Origin: Advenella mimigardefordensis DPN7
GTDB taxonomy: Bacteria > Pseudomonadota > Gammaproteobacteria > Burkholderiales > Burkholderiaceae_B
Assembly (NCBI RefSeq): GCF_000521505.1
Contig: NZ_CP003915.1
Location: 3,596,001-3,660,000, forward strand
DNA length: 64,000 nt
Direction: 5' to 3'
Part shown: one piece after another, positions 9,013 through 17,728 of the stretch
Numbering within the stretch: position 1 is the first letter of the stretch
Layout of the letters: each line of letters starts with the position of its first letter
Translations under genes and position numbers: made by a program
Notes under the pieces: generated by a model
What the model was told of the DNA's origin: nothing
The model's database searches: none
What the model saw: only the letters and a program-made list of their open reading frames with translations

Positions 9013-9951
9013 TCAAAAGGAGTTCACACCTTCGAAACGTATCGGTTCATGATGGCGCATCGCCCCCACCAGCTCGGATACATGGGAAATATCACGGCGT
9101 TCGCAAAACGCAATAATATCGTTTATCACCTGAAGCATGGTATTGGGCGAGACGAAGTTAGCGGTACCAACCTGAACGGCGCTGGCACCCGCAAGCAGAT
9201 ATTCGATCGCATCTTCGGCGCTTTCAATACCCCCGCATCCAATCACGGGAATATCGACTGCCTGAGCACACTGATGGGCCATGCGCAAAAGGATGGGCTT
9301 CATGGCCGGGCCGGTAATACCACCCATCACATTGGCAACTTTAGGCAGGAATGTGTCGACATCAATTGCCATGGCAAGCAATGCGTTGGATACCACAATC
9401 GCGTCAGCCCCCGCCTCCTGTGCGGCAAGGGCGATTTCAACAATATTGGCGGCATTGGGCGTCATCTTGGGCCAGATGGGTACCTGCGTGGCCGCTTTCA
9501 TGGCTCGCACCACCTGATACGTTGCTTCGGCATCCATACCAAAGGCCTGACCGTTTTTTTTCAGATTAGGACACGATATGTTCGCCTCTATTGCCTGAAC
9601 GCCCGGTACGCTGATCTTGGCGGCAAGTTCACCAAACTGATCGATGGAGTCGGCAGAAATACTGGCCACCAGTGGCGGCGTGTATTGGCGATAAAATGTA
9701 ACGGTTTCTTCAATATAGTAATCGGCCCCTTTACTGGGAATACCGATAGAGAAAAGTGTCGAGTTCCTGAATTCGGCAATGCGGGGAGGAGGATTACCCT
9801 GGCGCTTATCTGAGGTAATGGTCTTTGTAACGATGGCGCCCAGGCGATTGATATCGATAATCTGCGCCATCCCTTCAGCAAATGTGCCTGATGCCGGCAT
9901 TACAGGGTTTGCCAATTCCAGAGATCCAATCTTAACGGTTGTGTTTACCAT
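9013..9951 (-). CDS. class 1B dihydroorotate dehydrogenase-like flavoenzyme, catalytic subunit
   Basis: About 312 residues of FMN-dependent TIM barrel, very close in motif layout to class 1B PyrD: SLELANPVMPASGTF at the start, ANISCPNLKKNG with the loop Cys used as base, and VIGCGGIESAEDAIEYLLAGASAVQVGTANF in pieces at the end for FMN phosphate binding. I place the start at 9951 (GGAGG upstream), overlapping the pyrK-like stop. Proteobacteria normally use the quinone-linked class 2 PyrD for pyrimidine synthesis, so a 1B enzyme inside a catabolic region suggests oxidation or reduction of a dihydro-ring compound other than, or besides, orotate. Confidence 0.8.
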   Translation of the reverse strand: MVNTTVKIGSLELANPVMPASGTFAEGMAQIIDINRLGAIVTKTITSDKRQGNPPPRIAEFRNSTLFSIGIPSKGADYYIEETVTFYRQYTPPLVASISADSIDQFGELAAKISVPGVQAIEANISCPNLKKNGQAFGMDAEATYQVVRAMKAATQVPIWPKMTPNAANIVEIALAAQEAGADAIVVSNALLAMAIDVDTFLPKVANVMGGITGPAMKPILLRMAHQCAQAVDIPVIGCGGIESAEDAIEYLLAGASAVQVGTANFVSPNTMLQVINDIIAFCERRDISHVSELVGAMRHHEPIRFEGVNSF

Positions 9952-10829
9952 GTCAGTGCCTCCTCCAAAGGAAATACCGGGCCGTCCCAGCACACTCGCC
10001 TATAGCTGAGTTCCTCACTATCGGCCGATTGTCTGAATGGCCGAACACAGGCATAACACATGCCAACAGCACATCCCATGTGTTGTTCCATCGCAATCTG
10101 CCCGGTGACACCCAGCTCTTTCGACAAAGACTGCAATAGTTTGAGCAATCGATTCGAGCCACAGGTTGTCATAAAATCAACAGGCGTTTGCGCATGTAAA
10201 CGACGGATCAGGGCCTCTAACTCCGGCACAGCGGAATTGCCTTCGGTATCGCTTACCGCGATGACGTCTGCACCCGCGCCGGTAAGCCGCTCTTTTGACA
10301 TAATCAGCTCGGGAGAACGCGCACTGAGCATCGCCGTTACTTTCGCACCCAACGCAATCGCCGCCGATGCAAGTGGCGTCAACGTCGCCAACCCAACGCC
10401 GCGGGCCACCATCAATACATGCCTGGTTGTATCAGGTATCTCAAAACCGCGCCCCAACGGGCCCAGCATATCCAGACAATCACCTTCGGCCAGGGTAGCC
10501 AGGCCGCGAGTGCCCATACCTTGAACTTTGTACAGAAATTCGACAGTGCCCGCTGAAGGATTGACACCATAAAGACTCATTGGTCGACGCAGATAAGGCT
10601 GGTCTACTTCCGTTCCCGGACATTTCAGATGAAAAAACTGGCCCGGCTGAGCCGCCAACGATGCCGCATCGCCCGCCACGACCATGTGCTTGTATTCCGC
10701 ATTGACCCAAGCATTGCTCAGGATTCTGGCTGGATTTTCGGTGATGGGAAAGTGTAGCTTGTCGGGCTGGCGACTGCATTGTGACGCCCACTCCGAATTA
10801 TCCGCGATAAATGTCGTTTCGATTTTCAT
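9945..10829 (-). CDS. PyrK-like electron-transfer subunit (FAD, [2Fe-2S])
   Basis: A roughly 294-residue partner of the PyrD-like enzyme. The N-terminal FAD domain has PYLRRPMSLYG, the NAD-binding core has RGVGLATLTPLASAA, and the C-terminal iron-sulfur motif is MGCAVGMCYACV followed later by RVCWDG, the C-x4-C-x2-C-x(n)-C pattern of PyrK. The start at 10829 fits the family; an in-frame upstream start at 10877 would add 16 unconserved residues. It overlaps the pyrD-like gene by 7 bp. Inferred: connects NAD(H) with the catalytic subunit. Upstream is the AT-rich motif shared with the oxygenase promoter, so the two operons are probably co-regulated. Confidence 0.8.
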   Translation of the reverse strand: MKIETTFIADNSEWASQCSRQPDKLHFPITENPARILSNAWVNAEYKHMVVAGDAASLAAQPGQFFHLKCPGTEVDQPYLRRPMSLYGVNPSAGTVEFLYKVQGMGTRGLATLAEGDCLDMLGPLGRGFEIPDTTRHVLMVARGVGLATLTPLASAAIALGAKVTAMLSARSPELIMSKERLTGAGADVIAVSDTEGNSAVPELEALIRRLHAQTPVDFMTTCGSNRLLKLLQSLSKELGVTGQIAMEQHMGCAVGMCYACVRPFRQSADSEELSYRRVCWDGPVFPLEEALTW

Positions 10830-10893
10830 AACGTTATTCTCAATGTCCTTGCGCCTTGTTCGGTCTACTGGAAACAAATAGCTAACTATCTTG

Positions 10894-10928
10894 AATAACG
10901 AATATAATTCTATTTTATAAAATTTACA
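10894..10928. promoter_or_regulatory. second copy of the shared regulatory motif, upstream of the pyrK-like gene
   Basis: AATAACGAATATAATTC followed by TATTTTATAAAATTTACA matches the site at 4527-4560 with about four differences and one inserted base. The 10-bp core AATAACGAAT recurs as its perfect inverted complement at 10995-11004, giving two opposed half-sites about 100 bp apart. This is the only other structure seen in the 10830-11240 intergenic region besides the terminator near 11170. Confidence 0.5.
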
Positions 10929-11139
10929 ATATTTTTATTCACTATATAAATTACCGTTAACACAACGTTAATCGTCCGTTTATAAATGATCATTATTCGT
11001 TATTTAAAGAGAATTTATCGTTTTCTAATGGCCGTGAGTGTATTAACTCAACCAGAATCAGAGAGATGGTGCAAAATGAGGCATAAAAGAGGCCATGTAT
11101 GACACTCTGGCGCTTGGCGCAGACAGCACGGGCCATCGC

Positions 11140-11185
11140 AAACGCAATAAAAAACAACCGCTATGCCAAACAACGCATAGCGGCC
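11140..11185 (-). terminator. rho-independent terminator of the cytochrome operon
   Basis: CCGCTATGC (11158-11166) and GCATAGCGG (11175-11183) form a perfect 9-bp stem with an 8-nt loop. Read leftward it is followed by GTTGTTTTTTATTG. It lies 60 bp after the stop of the tsdA-like gene. Confidence 0.8.
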
Positions 11186-11240
11186 AATTTCCTTTCTTAT
11201 ATTCCCACCGGCACGGCCGCAAGGACCATTGCAGGACGAA

Positions 11241-12173
11241 TCAGTTTTCCGATTTCTCCATCGACTGCTTCAACCACCCGCCCGGCGCGACGGAGTGTTC
11301 GCCCAGAAGAACACCATTAATCTTTTGACCGTAAAGATTGTCACCACCATCGTGATATTTCTTGCGGGTTGTTTCCACATCCGCGGTAAAGCGCGGGTCC
11401 TGAGGGCGTTCATGCGAGTTCATGAAATAGGCCACATCCCAGGCCTGCTGGTCGGTAAGTGTGCCGGGATTGCCAAGTGGCATATTGCTTTTTATGAAAC
11501 CGGCAGCGTTGGGAATCTGGTGCATGCCCGCACCCCAGTTAAATGAATCGTCGCCCCAAAGTGCAGGAAATACCGTTTTCCCAGCAGACTTGCGCCCTTC
11601 TCCGTTCTCGCCATGACAAACCGCACAATTGGCCATGAAGACCTGCTTGCCACGCTCCAGATCCATTCCCTGTTCTGGTTTCGCCAGTTTTTTGTAGCCT
11701 TGTCCTGCCAGCTTGACGCCGGTAGGTGCCTTGGTGGCCAGCCAGTACATATAGGTGGTGATTGCCAGAATGGCCTTAGAATCCGCGGCGGGAGCCTTCC
11801 CGTTCATACTGAATCGGAAACATCCCTGCAGACGTTCGGCAAGACTATTGACGTGGCTGTTTTTCGCGCGATAGGCGGGATAGACAACATAAGCCCCCCA
11901 CATTGGCGCCGAATCGGCGCGGCGTCCTGCATCCAGGTGGCAGTTCACGCAGTTCAGGGAATTACCTACATAATCAGGAAGCAGCTCTGAGGTATGCATA
12001 AAGTAATCCTGTCCCGTGCGTACCATATCGCCAAATTCGTTCTTCGGAATCGAATCCGGCGCAGGAGGAGAAAAGGATTCGGCCTCTGCCGCATGGGCCA
12101 TATTTACCGATAGCGCCAGCAAGGCCGCAGTCAGCAACCCGCTAGCCGCAAACGTTGTTGTTTTCCTTTTCAT
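11241..12173 (-). CDS. tsdA: diheme cytochrome c, TsdA-type thiosulfate dehydrogenase
   Basis: A 310-residue exported protein: signal peptide ending around MAHAAEA, then two c-type heme sites, CVNCH in the first half and CAVCHGENGEG in the second. The stretch LQGCFRFSMNGKAP matches the conserved region of thiosulfate dehydrogenases that supplies the unusual Cys heme ligand; that and the overall length support TsdA, the periplasmic enzyme joining two thiosulfates to tetrathionate. It overlaps the upstream cytochrome gene by 4 bp (ATGA), so the two are one operon. If the assignment is wrong it is still a diheme c cytochrome of this fold. Confidence 0.75.
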   Translation of the reverse strand: MKRKTTTFAASGLLTAALLALSVNMAHAAEAESFSPPAPDSIPKNEFGDMVRTGQDYFMHTSELLPDYVGNSLNCVNCHLDAGRRADSAPMWGAYVVYPAYRAKNSHVNSLAERLQGCFRFSMNGKAPAADSKAILAITTYMYWLATKAPTGVKLAGQGYKKLAKPEQGMDLERGKQVFMANCAVCHGENGEGRKSAGKTVFPALWGDDSFNWGAGMHQIPNAAGFIKSNMPLGNPGTLTDQQAWDVAYFMNSHERPQDPRFTADVETTRKKYHDGGDNLYGQKINGVLLGEHSVAPGGWLKQSMEKSEN

Positions 12174-12892
12174 TTGGCCTCTCCTTTCTGCTGGGCGTCT
12201 GCCTTGGCGACGGGCTGCAATATTGCAGTTGCAAAGTAAGCGCTTACCTGGGCAATCTGTTCATCACTCAGATTCTTCGCCAAATGCGTCATCAGCTTGT
12301 GAGTATCTTCACCTCTGTCACCAGACTTCATGGCCGCCAACTGCGTTTTCAAATACTGCTCCGGTTGCCCGGACAACGCAGGAAAGACGGGATCGACACC
12401 GATACCACCCGGGCCATGGCATTGCACACAAGCCGGAATGTATGGATTCTCACTGCCGCGATATGCCAGCCATGCTCCTTTGTTTTCCGTAGGATACGTT
12501 TCGGATCTCTCGGCAAGTGCTTTCTTGTCAATAACCGGCGGCAAAGAGGCATAATAGGCCGCCACGGCGGCGCGCTGCGCTTCTGAAAGCGCCTTGGCCA
12601 TCGGCTGCATGATCGGTTGCTTGCGCGAACCGTCGGCGAAATGCATTAGTTGCTGAGACAAATATTCTGCGGGCTGACCGGCCAGAAAGGGATAACCTGC
12701 TGCCGGCAAGCCTTCCCCCTTGGCGCCATGACAACTGACACAAGCCGGTTGGCCACTCGCGCCCTTGAGTGCAATCTCGCTACCCTGCTTGATCTGTTCA
12801 CTGTCTGCACCGTGTGCGGTCCAAGAGACTGGTAGTAAACAGGCAAATAGCAGCCGCCTGCAGATTTTATGACAATATAGTGTGTTGTTCAT
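12170..12892 (-). CDS. diheme cytochrome c4-like protein, likely electron partner (TsdB-like)
   Basis: A 240-residue protein with a signal peptide (LFACLLPVSWTAHGAD) and two similar halves, each with a heme site: CVSCHGAKGEGLP near residue 52 and CVQCHGPGGIGVDP near residue 150. This two-domain build is that of cytochrome c4. The gene is directly upstream of the TsdA-like gene with a 4-bp overlap; in several bacteria a c4-like TsdB is encoded next to TsdA and accepts its electrons for the terminal oxidase. Periplasmic, by inference. Confidence 0.75.
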   Translation of the reverse strand: MNNTLYCHKICRRLLFACLLPVSWTAHGADSEQIKQGSEIALKGASGQPACVSCHGAKGEGLPAAGYPFLAGQPAEYLSQQLMHFADGSRKQPIMQPMAKALSEAQRAAVAAYYASLPPVIDKKALAERSETYPTENKGAWLAYRGSENPYIPACVQCHGPGGIGVDPVFPALSGQPEQYLKTQLAAMKSGDRGEDTHKLMTHLAKNLSDEQIAQVSAYFATAILQPVAKADAQQKGEAK

Positions 12893-13303
12893 TGTGCGTC
12901 CCCCGCCTTTTTTATCGCTGTAGAAAGAGAAAAATCCAGCATTTTTTCCATCTCTTAATATCTGAATCTCATATACTTATTACATTAAATTATAAATAAG
13001 CAATACTGACTGATACCTGACATTTTTACCGGGCGTGAATAATTCGCCATATCGTCAAAGCGGCTTTTAATGTCTTTTGTGATTTTGCAGCCAGTAGTCA
13101 GCAAGCGGCGATCAGGCCGAGATTGGGCGATCGGCGTATTGTTTGGGGAGCACTCAGTAGCTGAGTGAGATGTGAAGCGCCAGGTTTCTAAGGATGTTCG
13201 CTGCGTATCGCGGGCCGGTTGAGCGCCAGGCCACGTATTTCGATCCAACGTCATACCGAGGAGGTCTGAGTTAATTTAGGAACCAGCCTTCGGCATCAGC
13301 ATC
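12893..13303. other. intergenic region without recognised gene
   Basis: About 410 bp. A minus-strand frame at 12985-13254 is open for 89 codons but has no recognisable features, no clear ribosome site and a composition unlike its neighbours, so I do not call it. No repeat or RNA structure stands out. Confidence 0.3.
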
Positions 13304-13672
13304 CTAGCCTTTATCGTCGATGGTGATCGTTTTTCGATCCAGAATTATTTTCGCTATTTCTTCTGGTGATTTACCGTCAAAATCATCTGCGGTGCTCAAT
13401 CTAAGGCCGGCGCCACTGATGGGGCCTCGTACAGTGGGTGACAATAACAAGATATTGTTTACCCTGATGTATACCGTCTTGCCAACGAGCTTGTCCGTGA
13501 ACCCTGCCATTAGCATCTGGCTTTTTTCATCAATCTGAACATCAACACCTCGCGTGTCCGTCTGAGCATCGTTAAAAACGTTGGCTTGTGTCACATGCAG
13601 GGCAAGGCGCTTGGCCTGCGCAGACAGCGGCAGGCAGGCGATCAGGCTGACAAGAATAATTGAAAGGCGCAT
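13304..13672 (-). CDS. exported SecD P1-head-like small protein
   Basis: A 122-residue protein with a clear signal peptide (MRLSIILVSLIACLPLSAQA). The mature part resembles the P1 head subdomain of SecD/SecDF: a strand ALHVTQANVF, then VGKTVYIRVNNILLLSPTVRGPI, equivalent to the vldg-vvsaPvi region, and an end with EEIAKIILD. Stand-alone copies of this fold are known as small periplasmic or lipoprotein-like proteins with no set function. It stands alone between the cytochrome operon and another exported protein. Confidence 0.5.
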   Translation of the reverse strand: MRLSIILVSLIACLPLSAQAKRLALHVTQANVFNDAQTDTRGVDVQIDEKSQMLMAGFTDKLVGKTVYIRVNNILLLSPTVRGPISGAGLRLSTADDFDGKSPEEIAKIILDRKTITIDDKG

Positions 13673-13975
13673 CGTGGAATATCCCGGTGGAAAGCATCAG
13701 TATACCTATCACAAATAGCACAACTGATCTTTAAGCAGACAATACCCGCTGAAAGTCCTCTATTTACACGGCAGTAAGCGCTCGCCTGGATTGGATCTGG
13801 TAGCTGTAGTCTGAAAGAAAAAAGAGGAAAAGATGCTTATCCTCACGCCACTTCGAATAGTCTCGCCACAGAATACAATTGTGTATCCCCGGCTGCTCTG
13901 CCTCGTACGCGCTTTCATCCCAGCGTTACCGTTAACCAAAGGAAACCGTTGTTTAGGAAAGCTCTCCGGATCTTG
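13673..13975. other. intergenic region, nothing recognised
   Basis: About 300 bp between two minus-strand exported-protein genes. I see no convincing coding frame, repeat or hairpin with a T-tract. Confidence 0.3.
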
Positions 13976-14623
13976 TTATTCTCCCAATTTCTCAAATGCC
14001 ATAAACCAATCGTCTTTTGCCGGAATGGAACGATTGCCACCTAATGCGCTACGGGACATACAGTAAACAGGCAGAGGCAAAAAACTACTCGATTTAAAAT
14101 ATTCAATAACACTCACATCTACGTGTTGTGCAAAATCACAGAATCGTGGGCTCTTTTCAGGATGAAATCCATCAATAGAATTTAAAACTGCCGATACACA
14201 TTTTCTATTCCGCCCACACCCAATTCGCAAATAAGTCACCATAGGATCGTCGACAGACACTCTATTGACTGCGGTGTACGCACCCAAATCACCATCAGGG
14301 TCTTTAATCCTGTCAGCAAAATCAGAAATAGTGATTTTCCCGGAGACCATTTTCAACGCGGCAACATAAGGATTTTCTACAACCCTTTTTTTATCATTCA
14401 ATTCAATTTCAAACGTCTCCATACACTCATTTGGCAGTTTTAATGTCATTTTTCCAAGTTGGATATCATCGCTTAAGCGGTATAGAGAATGAAGTACGCT
14501 ATCGTCAATCAGGCCGCCTTTGCATACCACATTAAGCACATTTTGAGCGCTCGATATTGAAGGAAGAAAACCCAATAAAATAGCGGCCAACAGTAACGAA
14601 CACGTCTTACTCAGCTTAAACAT
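13976..14623 (-). CDS. exported protein of unknown function
   Basis: A 215-residue protein with a strong signal peptide (LLLAAILLGFLPSISSAQ). The mature part has six cysteines, among them CKGG near the start and IGCGRNRKCVSAV, suggesting periplasmic disulfides. I do not recognise the family. The base composition is clearly more AT-rich than that of the neighbouring oxidoreductase genes, which may mean acquisition from elsewhere. It is monocistronic. Confidence 0.55.
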   Translation of the reverse strand: MFKLSKTCSLLLAAILLGFLPSISSAQNVLNVVCKGGLIDDSVLHSLYRLSDDIQLGKMTLKLPNECMETFEIELNDKKRVVENPYVAALKMVSGKITISDFADRIKDPDGDLGAYTAVNRVSVDDPMVTYLRIGCGRNRKCVSAVLNSIDGFHPEKSPRFCDFAQHVDVSVIEYFKSSSFLPLPVYCMSRSALGGNRSIPAKDDWFMAFEKLGE

Positions 14624-14677
14624 ATTTTGACTCCGTTAGTTTTTGTTTTTGCGCCAGGCAATTCTATATCACCCTTC

Positions 14678-15553
14678 CTATCGCCCAAGTCGTTCCCGCA
14701 AAAACTCAATAAAGCGCTGCGTCTTTGCCGGCAGCAAACGCGTTTCGGTTAACACGTAGACCGGCTGCGGCGTTCCATGCCATTGGGGCATGATGCGCTG
14801 CAGCTTTCCACTAGCCAATTCATCAGCGACGATTTCTTCCGGCAGCAGGATGATGCCTAAATCAAGTGTTGCCAGACGGCGGAGCATACCAACGCTGTTG
14901 AGCGAGAAACGGCCGCCGACCGCCGCCGTCGCGGTTTGCCTGCCGTCGTGTAGCGTCCACGTACCCGCCGGCTGTATGTTGAAGCACTCACGCTGCTCCA
15001 GCTCAGCCGGTACACTCGGCTCGCCAGACAGCTTAAGATAACCGGGTGAGGCATACAAATACGGCGTAAGCGTAGCCAATGGCCGTGCGATCAGTTGCGA
15101 GTTTTCGGGTTGGCCCATGCGGATTGCGACGTCGAAGGGTTCACTAACTAGATCGACCCGGCGCGGCGTGAGGTCGAAGTCGAAGGTAATGCCGGGATAA
15201 AGGCGGGAGAACTCGGCAATTAATGGTGCAAGGTAGGTTACTGCAAAGTCTACCGGCAGCGAGGCGCGCAGTACGCCGCTGGGTTGAGCAAGCATCTCGC
15301 CAAGCTGTTCGTGCGCCAGACGCGCCTCATCAACGATGCGCTTACATCGTTCGAAGTAGATCTGACCGGCTTCAGTCAACTCGATCTTGCGCGTCGTGCG
15401 ATGCAGCAGTCGCAATCCTATCGATTTTTCCAGCTCGGTAATCCGACGTGACAGAGTCGAATTCGGTATCCCTATGGCGTCCGCCGCGCTGCGAAAGCCC
15501 CTGGCTTTGACAACTTCGACGAACAACGCCATGTCTCTCAAGTAATTGTCCAT
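14678..15553 (-). CDS. LysR-family transcriptional regulator
   Basis: A 291-residue LysR regulator: N-terminal winged HTH with FVEVVKARGFRSAADAIGIPNSTLSRRITELEKS in pieces, the LLHRTTRKIELTEAG stretch after it, and a periplasmic-binding-like effector domain. It is of the subgroup that often governs oxidoreductases. It is divergent from the Old Yellow Enzyme gene across about 115 bp, the standard layout for a LysR regulator and its target, so it probably controls that gene and the isochorismatase-family gene behind it. Confidence 0.88.
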   Translation of the reverse strand: MDNYLRDMALFVEVVKARGFRSAADAIGIPNSTLSRRITELEKSIGLRLLHRTTRKIELTEAGQIYFERCKRIVDEARLAHEQLGEMLAQPSGVLRASLPVDFAVTYLAPLIAEFSRLYPGITFDFDLTPRRVDLVSEPFDVAIRMGQPENSQLIARPLATLTPYLYASPGYLKLSGEPSVPAELEQRECFNIQPAGTWTLHDGRQTATAAVGGRFSLNSVGMLRRLATLDLGIILLPEEIVADELASGKLQRIMPQWHGTPQPVYVLTETRLLPAKTQRFIEFLRERLGR

Positions 15554-15669
15554 TCCAATTGCTCCACAAACGGATCAATGTTCTTCAAAATACCATATTT
15601 ATTCCGATAAAGAAATAAATAATAATGTCCTTAATCTGCTCATTCACTACCGCATTCAAGGACTTGAAA

Positions 15670-16743
15670 ATGACAACTGTATTTGATTCCGTTCACCTTG
15701 GCCGATACACCCTGCAAAACCGTCTGGTGATGGCCCCAATGACCCGCAGCCGTGCTCAGCCGGACGGCACGCCGGGCGAACTGGCTGCCACCTACTATGC
15801 GCAACGTGCCAGTGTCGGCCTGATTATTACCGAAGGCACACAGCCCTCTGATGACGGCCAGGGCTATCTGACCACGCCGGGCATTTACACCGATGCGCAT
15901 GTCGTCGGCTGGAAGCAGACAACTGAAGCCGTGCATGCCAGGGGCAGTCACATATTCATCCAGCTCATGCACGCTGGCCGCATGTCTCATCCGGACAATA
16001 CGCCACATCACCGTCAGGGCGTTGCTCCCTCCGCTATCGCCCCGGGTACGGGCATGTTTACCGCTACGGGGATGCAGGATATTCCGGTGCCACGCACACT
16101 CACCACAGAAGAAGTGCGCCAGACGGTTGCCGATTTCGCTTTCGCTGCCCGCCGTGCCATTGAAGCCGGCGCCGATGGAGTCGAAATTCACGGCGCGAAT
16201 GCCTATCTGATTCAGCAATTTTTCGCGCCCAGCGCAAACACACGCACCGACGAATACGGTGGGTCTATCGAGAACCGCGCCCGCTTCGCCATTGAAATTG
16301 CAACTGCCATCGTGAAGGAAATTGGCGCTGACCGCACGGCCATCCGCCTGTCGCCCGGCACAACAATGTGGGGCATCGATGAAGGTGAGGAAGGCTCCGA
16401 CCTGTACCGCTATCTGGTCGCTGAACTCAACAAACTGGGTCTGGCCTATGTGCATGTAATGCACCAGGGCAACGAAGCGTTGCTGGCCGACATCCGCAAG
16501 CTCTGGACCGGAACACTGATCCTGAACCGCCCGGGCCGCCCACGCGAACAGATTGGTGCCGATGTGGCCTCGGGCCTGGCCGATCTGGAAGCCTATGGCG
16601 CAATGGTGCTGGCAAATCCGGACTTCGTGGAACGACTGAAGGCTAACGCAGCGATGAACGAACCGCAGCGCGAGGGATTCTTTGGCGGCACAGAGAAATT
16701 CTATACAGATTACCCGACCCTGAGCGAAGCCCAGGCTGCCTGA
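15670..16743 (+). CDS. Old Yellow Enzyme family NADPH:flavin oxidoreductase (NemA-like)
   Basis: A 357-residue FMN-dependent ene-reductase. The family signature is complete: RLVMAPMTRSRA near the start, VEIHGANAYLIQQFF with the His/Asn pair that binds the substrate carbonyl or nitro group, then RTDEYGGSIENRARF. I chose ATG 15670 because the conserved MTTVFDSVHLG start lies there; the upstream in-frame ATG at 15625 adds 15 unconserved residues. Known for the family: reduction of enones, N-ethylmaleimide and nitrate esters. Likely under the divergent LysR regulator and co-transcribed with the next gene. Confidence 0.9.
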   Translation: MTTVFDSVHLGRYTLQNRLVMAPMTRSRAQPDGTPGELAATYYAQRASVGLIITEGTQPSDDGQGYLTTPGIYTDAHVVGWKQTTEAVHARGSHIFIQLMHAGRMSHPDNTPHHRQGVAPSAIAPGTGMFTATGMQDIPVPRTLTTEEVRQTVADFAFAARRAIEAGADGVEIHGANAYLIQQFFAPSANTRTDEYGGSIENRARFAIEIATAIVKEIGADRTAIRLSPGTTMWGIDEGEEGSDLYRYLVAELNKLGLAYVHVMHQGNEALLADIRKLWTGTLILNRPGRPREQIGADVASGLADLEAYGAMVLANPDFVERLKANAAMNEPQREGFFGGTEKFYTDYPTLSEAQAA

Positions 16744-16777
16744 GTAACGTCATTATTTAGCTAAAAGGAGTATCACC

Positions 16778-17365
16778 ATGCCTTACCAACGCTTTACTGC
16801 CGACAACGCCGCCCTGCTTCTTATCGACCATCAGGTGGGTACGATGGGCTGGGCTAAATCCATGCCTTTCGAAGAGTTGAAACGCAACGCACTCATGCTT
16901 GCCAAAACAGCAAAAATCCTAAAGATGCCAGTCGTTCTAACTTCCAGTATGGAGGAATACGCACAAGGGCCCTTGCTTTCCGAGCTGGAAACCATTCTGC
17001 CAGCGGAATTCGCCGCCCGCGTCAAGCGACTGGGCATCGTCAATGCAATGGAAGATGAGAACTTCGCTGCAGCAGTCAAGGCTACTGGACGCAAGAGGTT
17101 CATTATCGCCGGCGTAACCAACGACGTTTGCACGGTCTATCCCACCCTCAGCCTATTGAGCGACGGTTACGAGGTGCAAGTGGTCGCCGATGCCGGTGCA
17201 TCACCCAGCAAGTTCGGCGACGACATGGCTCTGCGTCGAATGGAGAAGAACGGTGCCACGATGACCAGCACCAACCAGGTAATCGCAGAACTGACAGGCA
17301 GCTGGGCGACACCGGAGGGCACACAGATCGTGTCGGAACTGGTCATGCCTGCTTTGCAGGGCTGA
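16778..17365 (+). CDS. isochorismatase-family cysteine hydrolase
   Basis: A 195-residue hydrolase with the triad of the family: Asp in ALLLIDHQVGTMGW, Lys replaced or shifted in the SSMEEYAQGP loop, and the nucleophile Cys in AGVTNDVCTVYPTL. A good AAAGGAG site precedes it, 35 bp after the oxidoreductase gene, so both are one transcript. Members hydrolyse small amides or vinyl ethers; the substrate is not evident. Because the Lys position is not where I expect it, catalytic competence is likely but not certain. Confidence 0.82.
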   Translation: MPYQRFTADNAALLLIDHQVGTMGWAKSMPFEELKRNALMLAKTAKILKMPVVLTSSMEEYAQGPLLSELETILPAEFAARVKRLGIVNAMEDENFAAAVKATGRKRFIIAGVTNDVCTVYPTLSLLSDGYEVQVVADAGASPSKFGDDMALRRMEKNGATMTSTNQVIAELTGSWATPEGTQIVSELVMPALQG

Positions 17366-17728
17366 AAGACACGAGATTCAGCCACATGGCACCGTCTGGC
17401 CAAGCAGTATTGCAATTGAATACTCGATATAGTATTCGAACGATTGCTTGAAGGCGATTCTGTCCGCCAGTGAATTTGGCTGCGTAATTACATATGCAAT
17501 TTTCAAATGTCATTACTTATGTCACATTTAATTACCACAAAATACTAAATCTACAGGTCAGAATTCGCTCAGACCCGTTTGCTACAGCGGCTCACAACAA
17601 ATATAACCACCAGCAATCGCTCATCAGCATAGCGATTTTTTTATGATCCGTCACACGCGTTTCATCAAAAAATGTTTAGATGCCTAACTTCCCATACTCT
17701 TAACCTTCTCCTATCAGGTACTCCTGCC
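17366..17728. other. intergenic region upstream of the nolX/hrpF-like gene
   Basis: About 360 bp, AT-rich, with no convincing gene. It must hold the promoter of the large NolX/HrpF-like gene, but I cannot point to a specific -35/-10 pair with confidence and see no obvious activator box. Confidence 0.3.

Noticed and set aside
8965..9813. 282-codon open frame on the plus strand
   Set aside because: It is antisense to the well-supported PyrD-like gene and has no recognisable features.
9013..10829. Normal pyrimidine-biosynthesis genes
   Set aside because: Context with a Rieske oxygenase, permease and shared promoter motif suggests catabolism; a housekeeping role is not excluded but less likely.
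15640..16464. 274-codon minus-strand frame
   Set aside because: Shadow of the Old Yellow Enzyme gene; no domain seen.
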